Assembly (NCBI GenBank): GCA_041738505.1
Contig: JBGSPQ010000013.1
Coordinates: 1-64,000 of the forward strand
Length of the DNA: 64,000 bases
Source of the DNA: JBGSPQ01 sp041738505
GTDB lineage: Bacteria; Patescibacteriota; Gracilibacteria; UBA1369
Direction: 5' to 3'
Part shown: positions 24,889-34,000 of the stretch, in pieces
How positions within the stretch are numbered: the stretch's first letter is position 1
Layout of the letters: each line of letters opens with the position of its first letter
The notes under the pieces: generated by a model
What the model was told of the DNA's origin: nothing
Databases searched by the model: none
What the model saw: the letters and a program-made list of their open reading frames with translations, nothing else
Translations under genes and position numbers: made by a program

Positions 24889-27168
24889 TTAGTAGAGGAA
24901 CATGAAATTGGCCACGATCTTGCTGGCTTCGGCGCGGGTTAGATTGCGGTTCGGGTCAAAAGTGTCAAAGGACGTTCCGTTTATCACTCCGGCGTTGTAA
25001 GCCGCGCTTACCGCTGTGTAGTACCAGTCGGTGGGGGAAACGTCGTTAAACGGTTCGGAGCCGGTTTGCGCCTGAAGAGTGGGGCTTACGTTGTAGAGAA
25101 TCTGCACCGCTTCCGATCTGGAGATTGGCGATGCGGGATGGAAAGTGTCGTCCGAATATCCTTTTACGTATCCGTTTGCGGCGGCCTGATTCACGTAATG
25201 CCAGTACCAGGCGTCCGAAGGCACGTCGTTAAAGTAAATATCCTGATCGGACATGGCAACCGATCCGTAAAGCCCGTTCCATTCCGCCGCTCCCAGCACC
25301 ATCTTTGTGAATTCGGCGCGGGTGACTTCGTTATTGGGTCCGAAACAGCCGTTTTCATAGCCGCTTACTATTCCCGTGGAGGTAAGGTCGTTAACATAGG
25401 GATAGTACCAGTCTCCAACTGCAACGTCGCAATATTCAATGGCGTTAAACATTGGCAGGACTTCCGGGTATTCATAGTCGTAATTGTAGTCGTTGCTATT
25501 GTTGAAACTGTCAATAATATCGCCATAAGGACCAAATCCATCAACGTCCACATTCAGTGATCCGAGTGCCAGTGTTGTGTTCGCAGTGGCGTAGCTGATA
25601 CCAAAGAATGAATTCCAGGGGGTCAGAATTTCCGACATGGTGGTGATTTCATCCTCGCTTGCGTTTGTTTTACCCATCACATCGGCAAGGTATGTTTCCA
25701 GCTGATCAAAATCTAAAAACATAATGCTGGAAATTTCATCAGTGCGGTTGGTGAAAGCCGTGTCAAAAGTATCGTTGTAGGTTATTCCTCCGTCTTTGCC
25801 GTAGATGGTATCAAAATCGGAATGAGTGGAAATGACCAGTTTGTTGCCATCCAGGGTGTAATTAACAACAAAAATCTGATTTTCGCCGACCGAATATTCG
25901 CCCATTAGAGCCGTAAGGTCAAAGCGGTGCTGGTAAAAACTGGCGCCGCCGGCGCGCGCTATCTGATAGGAATAATATTCCATGCCGGATTCTTTTTCGG
26001 TCGCTTCAAATTCCATTTTCATTGTGTTGCTCATGGCGGAGAGCATGTTGATTGTTTTGGTGCGGTCGGCCGATGATTCAAATATCATAGTGAGCGCGGG
26101 GAAAATCTGTCCCGCGTCGTTGTGAAGCGCGAAGAGATAATTTCCGGTGAACATTGGCATAACATCGGTTTCAAAGTTGTAACCTGTTGTCTCGGTGAAG
26201 GCCGTTTGGAATTCGCCGTAGGCGGTTGCAATTTCCGGTGCTTCGCCAAGCATCATCAAAGTGTCTTTGATCGATTGGGCTAAGTTGTATTGTTCGGAAT
26301 AAAGAATAACCCCTTTGCCGGATAATTCCGTGTACAGGGATGGTACGAAATTATATTTATCCATCAGCAAGTTCAGGTCTTTTAGTTTTTCGTAAGTACC
26401 TTCCACATACACGCTAAAATCAAAACCGGTTTCGGTTTGGGAAACGGAAATGCCTTCTGCGTAAACGGCGCTCAAAATGTCATTGTAAAAAGACATAAAT
26501 GGTACTTCGGCCAGGGCTTCGTCCGTGGCTGTGATAATTTCGCTGTACACCGAAGGATCCATGTACACGAAAAAGAAATCGTTTTCCAGCGTGTTTGAAG
26601 CGGAATTCATAAAACCGGCATTTTTTGCCAGTGTGGTTGATGTCGTACTTAAATGATTATCAACAAGCTCCTGTGCATTCTCAAGGGTGGATGTTCCCAT
26701 TAAAAGGTTATCAATGTGGACCATAAACAGAGAATCCGAATCCGTGTAAACAATCTGACCGTTATAGTCGCTTTCGGTAATTGTTTCATCGGCAAGCGAC
26801 AGCAGTTCGTCCAGATGTTCCTGAGTTATGTTAATTGAAAAGTACATTTCGGTTTCAGGGTAGGAGTCTTCGGTTGCGCCGGGCTCCATGTTCATGGCGA
26901 AACTTACTGTGTTTGATGCCAAAAGGTCCAGCACTTTAGTGGTGAATTCCTCCGGTTCGTAATCGGGGATAAAGTTGTTTAAAACTTCATCCGTAAAGAG
27001 TGTGTCAATCGGGTTTTCCGCAGAGGTGTCGAATTCGTAGTAGATATCAACGGTTTCCGGGAGCAGTTCGGGGGCGGTGAGTTGTCCTGTCGTCTGTGCC
27101 TGCACCGATTGCGCTCCAAAAATCAGAATCGCAGAGGTTAAGGCAATTAATCGTATAATTTTTTTCAT
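24889..27168 (-). CDS. S-layer-homology surface protein
   Basis: 759 residues. Signal peptide MKKIIRLIALTSAILIFG with cleavage near VQAQT (about 25). Residues about 30-580 form a large exported region that resembles DUF3352-type proteins (segments DVMPMFTGNYLFALH and LDGNKLVISTHSD). A run of Tyr/Asp/Asn (NNSNDYNYDYEYPEV) leads into three SLH domains (about 590-759: DVAVGDWYYPYVNDL, VTRAEFTKMVLG, ISRSEAVQILYN, LTRAEASKIVANF), which anchor proteins to cell-wall polymer in the S-layer. Probably a cell-surface structural protein. The gene ends at the dispersed palindrome 24856-24888. Confidence 0.88.
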   Translation of the reverse strand: MKKIIRLIALTSAILIFGAQSVQAQTTGQLTAPELLPETVDIYYEFDTSAENPIDTLFTDEVLNNFIPDYEPEEFTTKVLDLLASNTVSFAMNMEPGATEDSYPETEMYFSINITQEHLDELLSLADETITESDYNGQIVYTDSDSLFMVHIDNLLMGTSTLENAQELVDNHLSTTSTTLAKNAGFMNSASNTLENDFFFVYMDPSVYSEIITATDEALAEVPFMSFYNDILSAVYAEGISVSQTETGFDFSVYVEGTYEKLKDLNLLMDKYNFVPSLYTELSGKGVILYSEQYNLAQSIKDTLMMLGEAPEIATAYGEFQTAFTETTGYNFETDVMPMFTGNYLFALHNDAGQIFPALTMIFESSADRTKTINMLSAMSNTMKMEFEATEKESGMEYYSYQIARAGGASFYQHRFDLTALMGEYSVGENQIFVVNYTLDGNKLVISTHSDFDTIYGKDGGITYNDTFDTAFTNRTDEISSIMFLDFDQLETYLADVMGKTNASEDEITTMSEILTPWNSFFGISYATANTTLALGSLNVDVDGFGPYGDIIDSFNNSNDYNYDYEYPEVLPMFNAIEYCDVAVGDWYYPYVNDLTSTGIVSGYENGCFGPNNEVTRAEFTKMVLGAAEWNGLYGSVAMSDQDIYFNDVPSDAWYWHYVNQAAANGYVKGYSDDTFHPASPISRSEAVQILYNVSPTLQAQTGSEPFNDVSPTDWYYTAVSAAYNAGVINGTSFDTFDPNRNLTRAEASKIVANFMFLY

Positions 27169-27206
27169 GGGTAAAGGTTAAGGTTTATAAATTTATTATA
27201 TTTTGA

Positions 27207-28277
27207 TTAGAGCTGGGCGGCGAATCTGTCGAATAAAAATTCGGTGTCCATTGGGCCGGGGTATGATTCCGGGTGGAACTGAACGGCGGAAAATGGGAGT
27301 GTTTTATGTACAATCCCTTCGATGGTCCCGTCGTTGATGTTTTCAAACCAGACTTTCCAGTTTTTTGGCATGGTTTTTCTTTCCACCGCGAATCCGTGGT
27401 TTTGGGTTGTCATGTAACAGCGGCCGGTTTCAGTATCCACGCAGGGCTGGTTTTGCGAGCGGTTTCCGAATTTCATTTTATAGGTCTTGGCTCCGGCGGC
27501 ATGCGCCATCAGCTGATTGCCCAGACAGATGCCGAAAACCGGTTTTTTTATTGTCAGGGCTTTTTTTATTATTTCAATTGCAGGTTTGAGCAGAGCCGGA
27601 TCTCCGGGGCCGTTGGAAACGAATAAACCGTCAAACTTGATTCCCTCCGCTATAAAATCAAAGTCCCAGGGGACGCGGATTATCGTGATGCCGCGTTTTA
27701 AAAAGTTTCTGATGGTGTTATTTTTTACTCCGCAGTCCATCATTATAATGGTTTTTTTGCCCGCTTTGTAGGTTTTTGGCTTTTTGGGGCTGACTTTGGC
27801 TACCAGATTTTCCAGATTGGGATCATACAAATCAATGTCGGATTTTTGTTCCACAAGTATTTTCCCTGGCATACTGCCTTCGGTGCGCAGGATTTTTGTG
27901 AGCGCGCGGGTGTCTATGCCGGTGATGCCGGGGAGTCCGGCCTGTTTTAGCCATTCGGAAAGGCTTTTTTTAGCTCGCCAGTGACTGTGGGTTTCACTGT
28001 ATTCGCTAACTACAATTCCTTTTACACTGATTTTTTCTCCTTCAAAAACTTCGCTGAAACCGTATTTGTTGTTTTTGTCCGAAGGGATGCCGTAATTGCC
28101 AATCAACGGATAAGTGAAAGTGAGTATCTGTCCGGTGTATGAAGGGTCGGTAAGACTTTCGGGATATCCAACCATGCCCGTTGAAAAAACCACTTCTCCG
28201 GCGGATGGCGTTTCGGCGCCGAATATGTATCCGTCAAAGGTGGCTCCGTTTTTTAAAACAAGTTGTCCTTTTTTCAT
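27207..28277 (-). CDS. carA: Carbamoyl-phosphate synthase small subunit
   Basis: 356 residues from the ATG at 28277 (MKKGQLVLKNGATFDGYIFG); the open frame reaches 28490 but the first 71 codons do not resemble the family. It is the glutaminase subunit that supplies ammonia to CarB for carbamoyl phosphate, the first step of pyrimidine and arginine synthesis. Seen: N-terminal CarA domain (EVVFSTGMVGYPESLTDPSY), and a class I amidotransferase domain with nucleophile in PVFGICLGNQLMAHAAG, TTQNHGFAVE, and HPESYPGP carrying the His and Glu of the triad. No carB is in the window. Confidence 0.95.
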   Translation of the reverse strand: MKKGQLVLKNGATFDGYIFGAETPSAGEVVFSTGMVGYPESLTDPSYTGQILTFTYPLIGNYGIPSDKNNKYGFSEVFEGEKISVKGIVVSEYSETHSHWRAKKSLSEWLKQAGLPGITGIDTRALTKILRTEGSMPGKILVEQKSDIDLYDPNLENLVAKVSPKKPKTYKAGKKTIIMMDCGVKNNTIRNFLKRGITIIRVPWDFDFIAEGIKFDGLFVSNGPGDPALLKPAIEIIKKALTIKKPVFGICLGNQLMAHAAGAKTYKMKFGNRSQNQPCVDTETGRCYMTTQNHGFAVERKTMPKNWKVWFENINDGTIEGIVHKTLPFSAVQFHPESYPGPMDTEFLFDRFAAQL

Positions 28278-28350
28278 TATGCGCTTAAAGTGCGGGACGG
28301 ATTTCTTCTGAAAATATAGCGGTGGCCTGCCATAAAGGCAATAGCAGGTT

Positions 28351-29217
28351 TTAGATAATCGGTTTGTCTTCGGCCAGAGGTTCGGCTTTGCCGTTATAAT
28401 TAAGCAGGAAAGATGTAATTGTCCGCAGATCGGGATATCTGGCGGCGAATTCCATGTAAAGACTGACAAGTTCCTCCCTTTCCGTATCAAATTCCATCAT
28501 TTTTTCCTGATGTTCCTCGGCATCCACTTCTGCGTAAATCTCCAAAATCTGACGGAGGCTGTCCGAAGTTGCTAATTGGACCTGGACCGGCAAATCCGCG
28601 CTCTCCCCTCTGCGGATTTTTTCGTTTCCCTCAATGAACTCTTGTTCACCCAGAATTGATCCCTGTGTGTGGAGATCGGATAGCAGTTTTAAATTTTCAA
28701 ATTCCTCCGAAGAGATTTTTTCGAGCAATTCCGGCGGTAAAGGGTAACCGATGTCCACGAACATGCGTGCCAGCGCGTTGGTGACTTTTTCGGTTGTGCG
28801 TTCGGTAAGGTCATTTACTCTCATGGCATCGAGAGTGACTATGAATGCGCGGAAATTCGCGACGGCGTCTTTGATGCATTCGTCGGAGGGGGTTTGGTTG
28901 TCATCGGGTAGCAAAAGATTTGATCCCGCATCAAATTCCGCTCTGTTAATGTCATCAAATATAGATTTGTAAGGTGGATAATCTTCTATGAAGGCGGGAA
29001 TTATCAGTCCGGACGCGTAGGGTATCAGTTCGGCGAGTACTTTTTTGTCCACATCGGAAAGTCCTTCCAAATTAACGGCGTTAAAGTATTCTTTAAGATG
29101 AGCGGTGGTGTCCAGGATGTGGTGACCGTCTATTACCGTGATTCTGGCTTTGATGGTGTCATTAAGTATTTGGGAGTGATTTCCGCTTTCCAAGGTATTG
29201 CGTGCTTCATTTGGCAT
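28351..29217 (-). CDS. Unknown acidic protein
   Basis: 288 residues, not recognised. Soluble, Glu/Asp-rich and mostly helical, with no signal or membrane segment. ITVIDGHHILDTTAHLKEY near residue 31 looks like a short strand followed by an HH pair, and VTLDAMRVNDLTERTTEK at about 130 is another conserved-looking patch, but no catalytic motif can be named. It lies between carA (same strand, 73 bp downstream) and the divergent pyrB, so it may be co-transcribed with carA. Confidence 0.7.
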   Translation of the reverse strand: MPNEARNTLESGNHSQILNDTIKARITVIDGHHILDTTAHLKEYFNAVNLEGLSDVDKKVLAELIPYASGLIIPAFIEDYPPYKSIFDDINRAEFDAGSNLLLPDDNQTPSDECIKDAVANFRAFIVTLDAMRVNDLTERTTEKVTNALARMFVDIGYPLPPELLEKISSEEFENLKLLSDLHTQGSILGEQEFIEGNEKIRRGESADLPVQVQLATSDSLRQILEIYAEVDAEEHQEKMMEFDTEREELVSLYMEFAARYPDLRTITSFLLNYNGKAEPLAEDKPII

Positions 29218-29343
29218 GATGTTTGTATGTTAAGTTTGGACGGTATTTTTATTCGTTGCGGCCGTGAATGTCAATAGAGAAGGTCTGCCGTTTACGGAAG
29301 CCGGCGGATAAGGTATAAATAGTCAGGAATTTAACAAATCAAT

Positions 29344-30273
29344 ATGTCTGATTTTTTGGGAAAGGATATCTTAAGTACAAAAGGAATGGGGAAGGTTGAT
29401 CTGGAGAAAATCATGGCGACAGCCGAATCTTTTGAGGTTTACGCGAATAAGGAAAAATTTACGGATTTGTTGAAGGGTAAAGTTCTGGCTTCGCTTTTTT
29501 ATGAGCCTTCCACGCGGACGCGTCTTTCTTTTGAAACGGCGATGGAAAGGCTGGGTGGAAGTGTGATTACGGTTTCCGGTACGGAGGGGTCTTCTTTGTC
29601 CAAGGGTGAAACGCTTAGGGATACGGCCAGAGTGATAGAAAATTTTGCGGATGTGATGGCGGTTCGGCACAGTATGCAGGGGTCGGCCGATGATATGGCA
29701 GAGGCTGCGGGTATTCCGGTTATCAATGCCGGAGACGGACACGGTGAACATCCCACTCAGGCCTTGCTGGATATTTATACGATGAAAAAGGAACGCGGCG
29801 GGGTGGATGGGCTTACGATTGCGATGGTGGGCGATCTGAAATACGGGAGAACGGTTCATTCTTTGTCTTATTTACTGGCTCATTTCGGGGTGAAGCTGAT
29901 TCTGGTTTCTCCGGATCAGTTAAAGATGCCGGCGGAGGTTACGGATTTTCTTGCGGAGAAAAAAATTGAATTTGAGGTTTCGGAAAATATGGAGGATGCG
30001 ATTAAACACGCGCATGTCTGCTATATGACGCGGGTTCAACAGGAGCGATTTGACGATCCGGCGGAGTATGAAAGATTCAAGAATTTTTATGTGCTTACAA
30101 GGGAAATCATTGAAAAATATAATTCCAAAATGACGGTTATGCATCCGTTGCCGCGGATCGGGGAGATTTCTTTGAATGTGGATGAATTGGATGGAGCGGC
30201 TTATTTTCGGCAGGTGAAGAACGGGGTGGCGGTTAGGATGGCACTGTTGGCAATGGTTTTGGGTAAGGCTTAA
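29344..30273 (+). CDS. pyrB: Aspartate carbamoyltransferase catalytic subunit
   Basis: 309 residues. It condenses carbamoyl phosphate and aspartate to carbamoyl-aspartate, the second step of UMP synthesis. Seen: the carbamoyl phosphate loop FYEPSTRTRLSFETAMERLG with STRTR at about 56, SLSKGETLRDT, AVRHSMQGSAD, NAGDGHGEHPTQALLDIYT, AMVGDLKYGRTVHSL, and the late TVMHPLPRIGEI. All catalytic residues of the ATCase family are present, and the sequence is nearer to ATCase than to ornithine carbamoyltransferase (HPLPR, not the OTC HCLP). No regulatory pyrI is adjacent. It is divergent from carA's neighbour and followed 16 bp later by hypC. Confidence 0.97.
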   Translation: MSDFLGKDILSTKGMGKVDLEKIMATAESFEVYANKEKFTDLLKGKVLASLFYEPSTRTRLSFETAMERLGGSVITVSGTEGSSLSKGETLRDTARVIENFADVMAVRHSMQGSADDMAEAAGIPVINAGDGHGEHPTQALLDIYTMKKERGGVDGLTIAMVGDLKYGRTVHSLSYLLAHFGVKLILVSPDQLKMPAEVTDFLAEKKIEFEVSENMEDAIKHAHVCYMTRVQQERFDDPAEYERFKNFYVLTREIIEKYNSKMTVMHPLPRIGEISLNVDELDGAAYFRQVKNGVAVRMALLAMVLGKA

Positions 30274-30289
30274 TTTTTAAATTTTATTT

Positions 30290-30496
30290 ATGTGTCTGGC
30301 TGTTCCGGGAAAAATCGTGGAAAAAAAAGGTAACAAAGTGGTTGTTGATTATGGCGATCACAAGGTGGAGGCTGGCATATTAACGGGTGAGTTTGCGGTG
30401 GGGGAGCATGTGATTGTGCAGGGTAAAATTGTGGTGGATAAGGTTCCGGAGGAGCAGGTTAAGAAGTGGAATGAGTTTTTAAATTCATCAAAATGA
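30290..30496 (+). CDS. hypC: Hydrogenase maturation chaperone HypC
   Basis: 68 residues. HypC carries the Fe(CN)2CO group with HypD and holds the hydrogenase large subunit in an open state while nickel is loaded. The invariant start MCLAVPGKIVEK with the essential Cys2, and the VDYGDHKVEAGIL and VGEHVIVQGKIVVDKV strands, are intact. It sits 16 bp after pyrB and overlaps the next gene by 4 bp, 1.5 kb from the maturation protease and the large subunit. The other hyp genes are not in the window. Confidence 0.95.
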   Translation: MCLAVPGKIVEKKGNKVVVDYGDHKVEAGILTGEFAVGEHVIVQGKIVVDKVPEEQVKKWNEFLNSSK

Positions 30497-30993
30497 TTGG
30501 CGCGTGGCCAAAATCCATGCGGGTGGAGGCATATTTTTTAAAGTATGCTTTTCCTTGCGCTTTTATAACTTTGCAGAGAGGGAGGATTTCGCAGGCGGAG
30601 TTTGAGATGTTGGAGAGGGCGGCGGTAAACGGGGAGGCGGTGGAACGGGGCGAGCTGGAAAGGATTTTTGCGCCGGCGATTAGGAGACTTAAGAAACTGG
30701 CGGAGGAGACGGGGTTTGAAATGTGGAGCAGGGAGCTTGTGGAAGAGTATTATTTTAAGAATCACAATCAAATTATTGATGAGGGGGAGGGGGATTACGG
30801 CAAGGCACCAAAGGTTTTGTGCGAGCTCTGCAAGATTTTTCCGGCGGTGGTGGTGAGTGGGAGTGCGGGTGCGGTGGTGGTGGAATTGCCCGGTGGGAAA
30901 TTGCGGGCAGTTAATACCGGGCTTACGGGTGCGCTAAAAAAGGGAGACCGTGTGATGGTTCATTACGGCTACGCGTGCGAAAAGCTGGTGTGA
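30493..30993 (+). CDS. HypC-like domain with helical N-terminal extension
   Basis: 166 residues. Overlaps hypC by 4 bp, so the two are coupled. Residues about 1-105 are helical and charged (RISQAEFEMLERAAVNGE, AIRRLKKLAEETGFEMW) and not recognised. Residues about 108-166 resemble a HypC/HupF small barrel: a Cys pair in VLCELCKIFPAVVV, then VVVELPGGKLRAVNT, GALKKGDRVMVHYGYACEKL. The Cys lies inside the protein and not at position 2, so it is not a plain HypC copy. It may help HypC or HypD recognise the large subunit; this is inference from placement and partial similarity. Confidence 0.65.
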   Translation: MIGAWPKSMRVEAYFLKYAFPCAFITLQRGRISQAEFEMLERAAVNGEAVERGELERIFAPAIRRLKKLAEETGFEMWSRELVEEYYFKNHNQIIDEGEGDYGKAPKVLCELCKIFPAVVVSGSAGAVVVELPGGKLRAVNTGLTGALKKGDRVMVHYGYACEKLV

Positions 30994-31001
30994 TTTTTGC
31001 T

Positions 31002-31943
31002 TTATCGGTTGGCCGGGGAAAGTTTTTTGGCAACGGATTTTTCTTTGCTTATTGAGACGGATATCCAAATAGCCAGGGCGCCGATGATGATGAAACTGCC
31101 GGTAATCTGGTTAAAGGTGAGTATTTTATCCAGAAAAATCCAGTTCAAAAAAGTTGTGATGGGTGCTCCGATTAACAAAATGGAGGTGGCCAGTGTGACC
31201 GGAATGTATTTGAGTCCGTTGTACCAGGTGAGCACGTAGCCAATCAGGAAAAGTGATGCAATGAATACTTGTGACCATTGTTCAACGTTGAGCGAAAGCA
31301 CCTGCGCGATGTTGGAAGTGAAAGCCATGTAGGCCAGGATAAAAATCGATCCGAAAAACATTCTGCCAAAAGCCAGTGTTGTTCCGCTGATTTCTTTGAG
31401 CAGATGTTTGGAATATGTGTTTTCAGCGGCCCAGAAAATTGTGGCGGCAAGCACCAGCGCGTGCCCGATGCCGATTTGTGAAAAGTCTGCGTTGAGCAGA
31501 AGCATGTTGCCGGTTACCAGTAGTAGAGCCAGTCCAAAAAACATTTTGCCGATTTTCTCTTTCAAAAAAATCACGGCCGGAATCGCCACCAAAATGAACA
31601 TGGTTTTGTGGATTAGCGCCCCCGATGTACCCTGAATTAAGGCCAATCCTTCAAAGAAAAGCAGAAATGGAATCGATCCGCCAATCAGTCCCACCAGTGT
31701 CAGCCGGCTCCATTGTTTTTTTGTGAGAGATTTGATTAGGCCGATATTTTTTTTCGCGGAATATTTGGCGCCGATTAAAATAACTCCAATCAGGGCCGCC
31801 GCGGTGAGCGAGTTTTTTAGAAATGTGAGTCCGGCGGGGTCAATCTTGGTCACGAAATAGGAATTGGCGAAAATGGAGACGCCGCTGATAATTGCGGTCG
31901 CGAGTACGAGTAAAATCCCTTTTGTGGTATGATTTATTTGCAT
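31002..31943 (-). CDS. EamA/DMT-family transporter
   Basis: 313 residues with ten predicted membrane helices arranged as two EamA halves (about 8-145 and 155-300), for example GILLVLATAIISGVSIFAN, FLLFFEGLALIQGTSGALI, VLTWYNGLKYIPVTLATSIL and ITGSFIIIGALAIWISVSI. Members export or import small metabolites such as amino acids or sugars; specificity is not readable. It is convergent with the HypC-like gene (8-bp gap) and divergent from the maturation protease (16-bp gap), so it interrupts the hydrogenase maturation genes. Confidence 0.9.
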   Translation of the reverse strand: MQINHTTKGILLVLATAIISGVSIFANSYFVTKIDPAGLTFLKNSLTAAALIGVILIGAKYSAKKNIGLIKSLTKKQWSRLTLVGLIGGSIPFLLFFEGLALIQGTSGALIHKTMFILVAIPAVIFLKEKIGKMFFGLALLLVTGNMLLLNADFSQIGIGHALVLAATIFWAAENTYSKHLLKEISGTTLAFGRMFFGSIFILAYMAFTSNIAQVLSLNVEQWSQVFIASLFLIGYVLTWYNGLKYIPVTLATSILLIGAPITTFLNWIFLDKILTFNQITGSFIIIGALAIWISVSISKEKSVAKKLSPANR

Positions 31944-31959
31944 ATTTGATAAGTGACTT

Positions 31960-32340
31960 ATGGCTAAAAATGTTTATATTTGCGGAAATCCGCTCGTTGA
32001 TAATGATAGTATGCCTTTCCGTATTTTGGAAGCATTAAAAAGCGCACTGCCGGAGATTCGTTTTAGTGACTTTGATCCGACCGAGAATTTTCCCGATGAT
32101 GATCCGCTTTTTATTATTGATACGGTTGTGGGGATTTCCGGTGTGAAGGTGATTGAGGATGTTGACGGTTTTGAGGATGCCCCGCATTTTTCTTTGCACG
32201 ACGCCGATCTGGCTTTTCATTTAAAGATGATGAAAAAGCTTGGAAAACTCCCGCAAGTGAAGATTTTTGGAGTGCCACCGGAGGGCGACGAAAAATCCAT
32301 CACAGCCGAACTGGTTAAAATACTGGAGGAGATCCGCTGA
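31960..32340 (+). CDS. Hydrogenase maturation protease (HycI/HyaD-like)
   Basis: 126 residues, slightly shorter than the family. It trims the C-terminal tail of the large subunit after nickel insertion. Seen: GNPLVDNDSMPFRILEAL, equivalent to the family's GNxLxxDD motif with the first metal-binding Asp or Glu, IIDTVVGISG with the second Asp, and HDADLAFHLKMMKKLG with the metal-binding His region, then VKIFGVPP. Its stop ends at the base before the stop of the large-subunit gene on the other strand (32341), its likely client. Confidence 0.85.
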   Translation: MAKNVYICGNPLVDNDSMPFRILEALKSALPEIRFSDFDPTENFPDDDPLFIIDTVVGISGVKVIEDVDGFEDAPHFSLHDADLAFHLKMMKKLGKLPQVKIFGVPPEGDEKSITAELVKILEEIR

Positions 32341-33633
32341 TTATTCCTCTATCCACTTCAGTTTAAGAAAGTGGGTTGCACACGACATGCACGGGTCGTA
32401 GGCGCGGATTAGTTTTTCGGCTTCAAAAGTCAGGGCGTCTTTGTCCATCTGGATGTTGTCCTGGACCAGTTTGGCAATGTCGTTTTCCAGGTTGATCTGG
32501 TTTTGGGCGGTGGGGACGATGATGTTGCCCGATTTGATGTTGCCGGATTTTTCCACCTCCACTTTGTAGTAGAGAGTGCCGCGTGGGGCTTCTATCACGC
32601 CGATTCCCTCCGCGTCTTTGGGTTCCACTTTGTCGGGCGGGGCGGGCGCGAATTTAAAGTTTTCCAGAATTTCTATGGAGGCGTCTATGGAATGAAGAAT
32701 CTCTATGGCCTGCGCCAGGTTGTTGTGGAAAATGTTATTGGAGGGGAAAAGTTTCAAATATTCGGCGGCGGTTTTTTGGGTGTTCGGGTGCAGATTTTTC
32801 ATATTCTGGTTTACGCGCGCCAGCGATCCCACCATAAAATCCTTGTCGGCGATTCGGTATCCCTTGGCCTGTGAATGGGGGATTAAAATTTCCTGGAAAT
32901 GTTCTCCAAGTTTGTGTTCGGGGATGCAGAGACCTTTGGTACTGCAGACGATTCCCTCTATAAAATCAAAATCGTCATTGGTGAGTGAGACAAAATGGGT
33001 GTTTCTTTCAAATTTGAATGGACATTCGCCGAATGTTTTCAGGCATAAATCCATTTTTGGGCGGACTGCTTTCAGTTCTTTTATCAGGTCGGCGATTTCC
33101 TGTTCGGTGGGTATTTTCAAGAAGCCCCCCACGGTGGAAAAGTGCGCGTGTACGGCGCGGCCGCCGGTTTTGGTGGAGAGGTTGTTCCCGGCTCTTTTTA
33201 GATCAAAGGCGTCGTGGATGAGCTGGTTCTGGAGTTCGTCTTTTTCGTCAAATTCAAGCAGGGAATCCTTATTAAATAAATCGGGGAGCGCGAAAAGATA
33301 CAGATGAAGCGCGTGATCGCGGATCATCAATCCGTAGGTGAGGAGTTTGCGCAGGTTTCTGGTTTGTTCGGATGGTTTGTAACCGAGAGCGCTTTCCACG
33401 GCCTCTATCGCGCAGGTAAGGTGCGCGACGGAGCAGGTACCGCAAATGCGGGAGACCATTTGCGGAAGTTGCAGATAGTTTTTGCCGCGGATGGCTTGTT
33501 CGTAGAACCTCTGGTTTTCGGTGATTTTAAGTTTGCAGTCTTTTACTATTCCGTTCTGGACGATTACTTCCAGGTCGGTGTGGCCTTCTATTTTGCTGAC
33601 GTTGTTGATGGCGATTTCAAAGTCACGATGCAT
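32341..33633 (-). CDS. [NiFe] hydrogenase large subunit, group 3-like
   Basis: 430 residues. Carries the NiFe site that splits or makes H2 in the cytoplasm. The proximal motif RICGTCSVAHL (about 62-72) and distal motif DPCMSCATHFLKLKWIEE at the C-terminus supply the four nickel-binding Cys. After the last His lie nine residues, a short tail of the kind removed by the maturation protease encoded next door. No signal or membrane segment. The divergent sequence with DPCxxCATH fits the cytosolic bidirectional groups (3b/3d-like). Its small subunit is 4 kb upstream on the same strand, beyond a cassette on the other strand. Confidence 0.92.
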   Translation of the reverse strand: MHRDFEIAINNVSKIEGHTDLEVIVQNGIVKDCKLKITENQRFYEQAIRGKNYLQLPQMVSRICGTCSVAHLTCAIEAVESALGYKPSEQTRNLRKLLTYGLMIRDHALHLYLFALPDLFNKDSLLEFDEKDELQNQLIHDAFDLKRAGNNLSTKTGGRAVHAHFSTVGGFLKIPTEQEIADLIKELKAVRPKMDLCLKTFGECPFKFERNTHFVSLTNDDFDFIEGIVCSTKGLCIPEHKLGEHFQEILIPHSQAKGYRIADKDFMVGSLARVNQNMKNLHPNTQKTAAEYLKLFPSNNIFHNNLAQAIEILHSIDASIEILENFKFAPAPPDKVEPKDAEGIGVIEAPRGTLYYKVEVEKSGNIKSGNIIVPTAQNQINLENDIAKLVQDNIQMDKDALTFEAEKLIRAYDPCMSCATHFLKLKWIEE

Positions 33634-34000
33634 GGTGGTGTGGTTATTTTCTATTTGTTGTGAGGGATGAGTTGCCCTTCACTTCGTTGCAGAGTGTGTT
33701 TAGTTCAAGTATCCCCGACAACGCAAAAATTATCAAATTTCTTTGTATGGGAACATGTAAAAAAGTGAAGTGGCTTACCGGCTTTAAATCCGCTATTTCG
33801 CATAATCAACGTAATTTCGCACATTATACGAAATGATTGATATTCGGACACATTCCGGATTTTGCTTCTCTTGCGAACTCTAATTATTGGCTTGCACAAG
33901 CGACGATCATGACACAGCTTGACAGTTTTCGGCTACCGAAAATAATTGATTATTGGCTTGTTAGTGCTAAATTTTAATTATATAACTAATCAAAATATAT
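33634..34000. other. Gene-free stretch between large subunit and HNH gene
   Basis: About 370 bp with no convincing gene. It holds the promoter with a palindromic spacer at 33919-33947 and two imperfect direct repeats, AATTATTGGCTTG near 33883 and GATTATTGGCTTG near 33948. A related string in inverse orientation, CAATAATT, lies just after the HNH stop (about 35037), possibly a trace of ends of an inserted unit. Confidence 0.5.
33919..33947 (+). promoter_or_regulatory. Promoter with palindromic spacer for the HNH gene
   Basis: TTGACA (33919-33924), 17-bp spacer, then an AT-rich -10 (ATAATT, 33942-33947). The spacer is almost exactly a hairpin, TTTTCGG-CTA-CCGAAAA (33926-33942), placed where a repressor could block polymerase. 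It is 55 bp upstream of the ATG at 34001. Confidence 0.55.
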
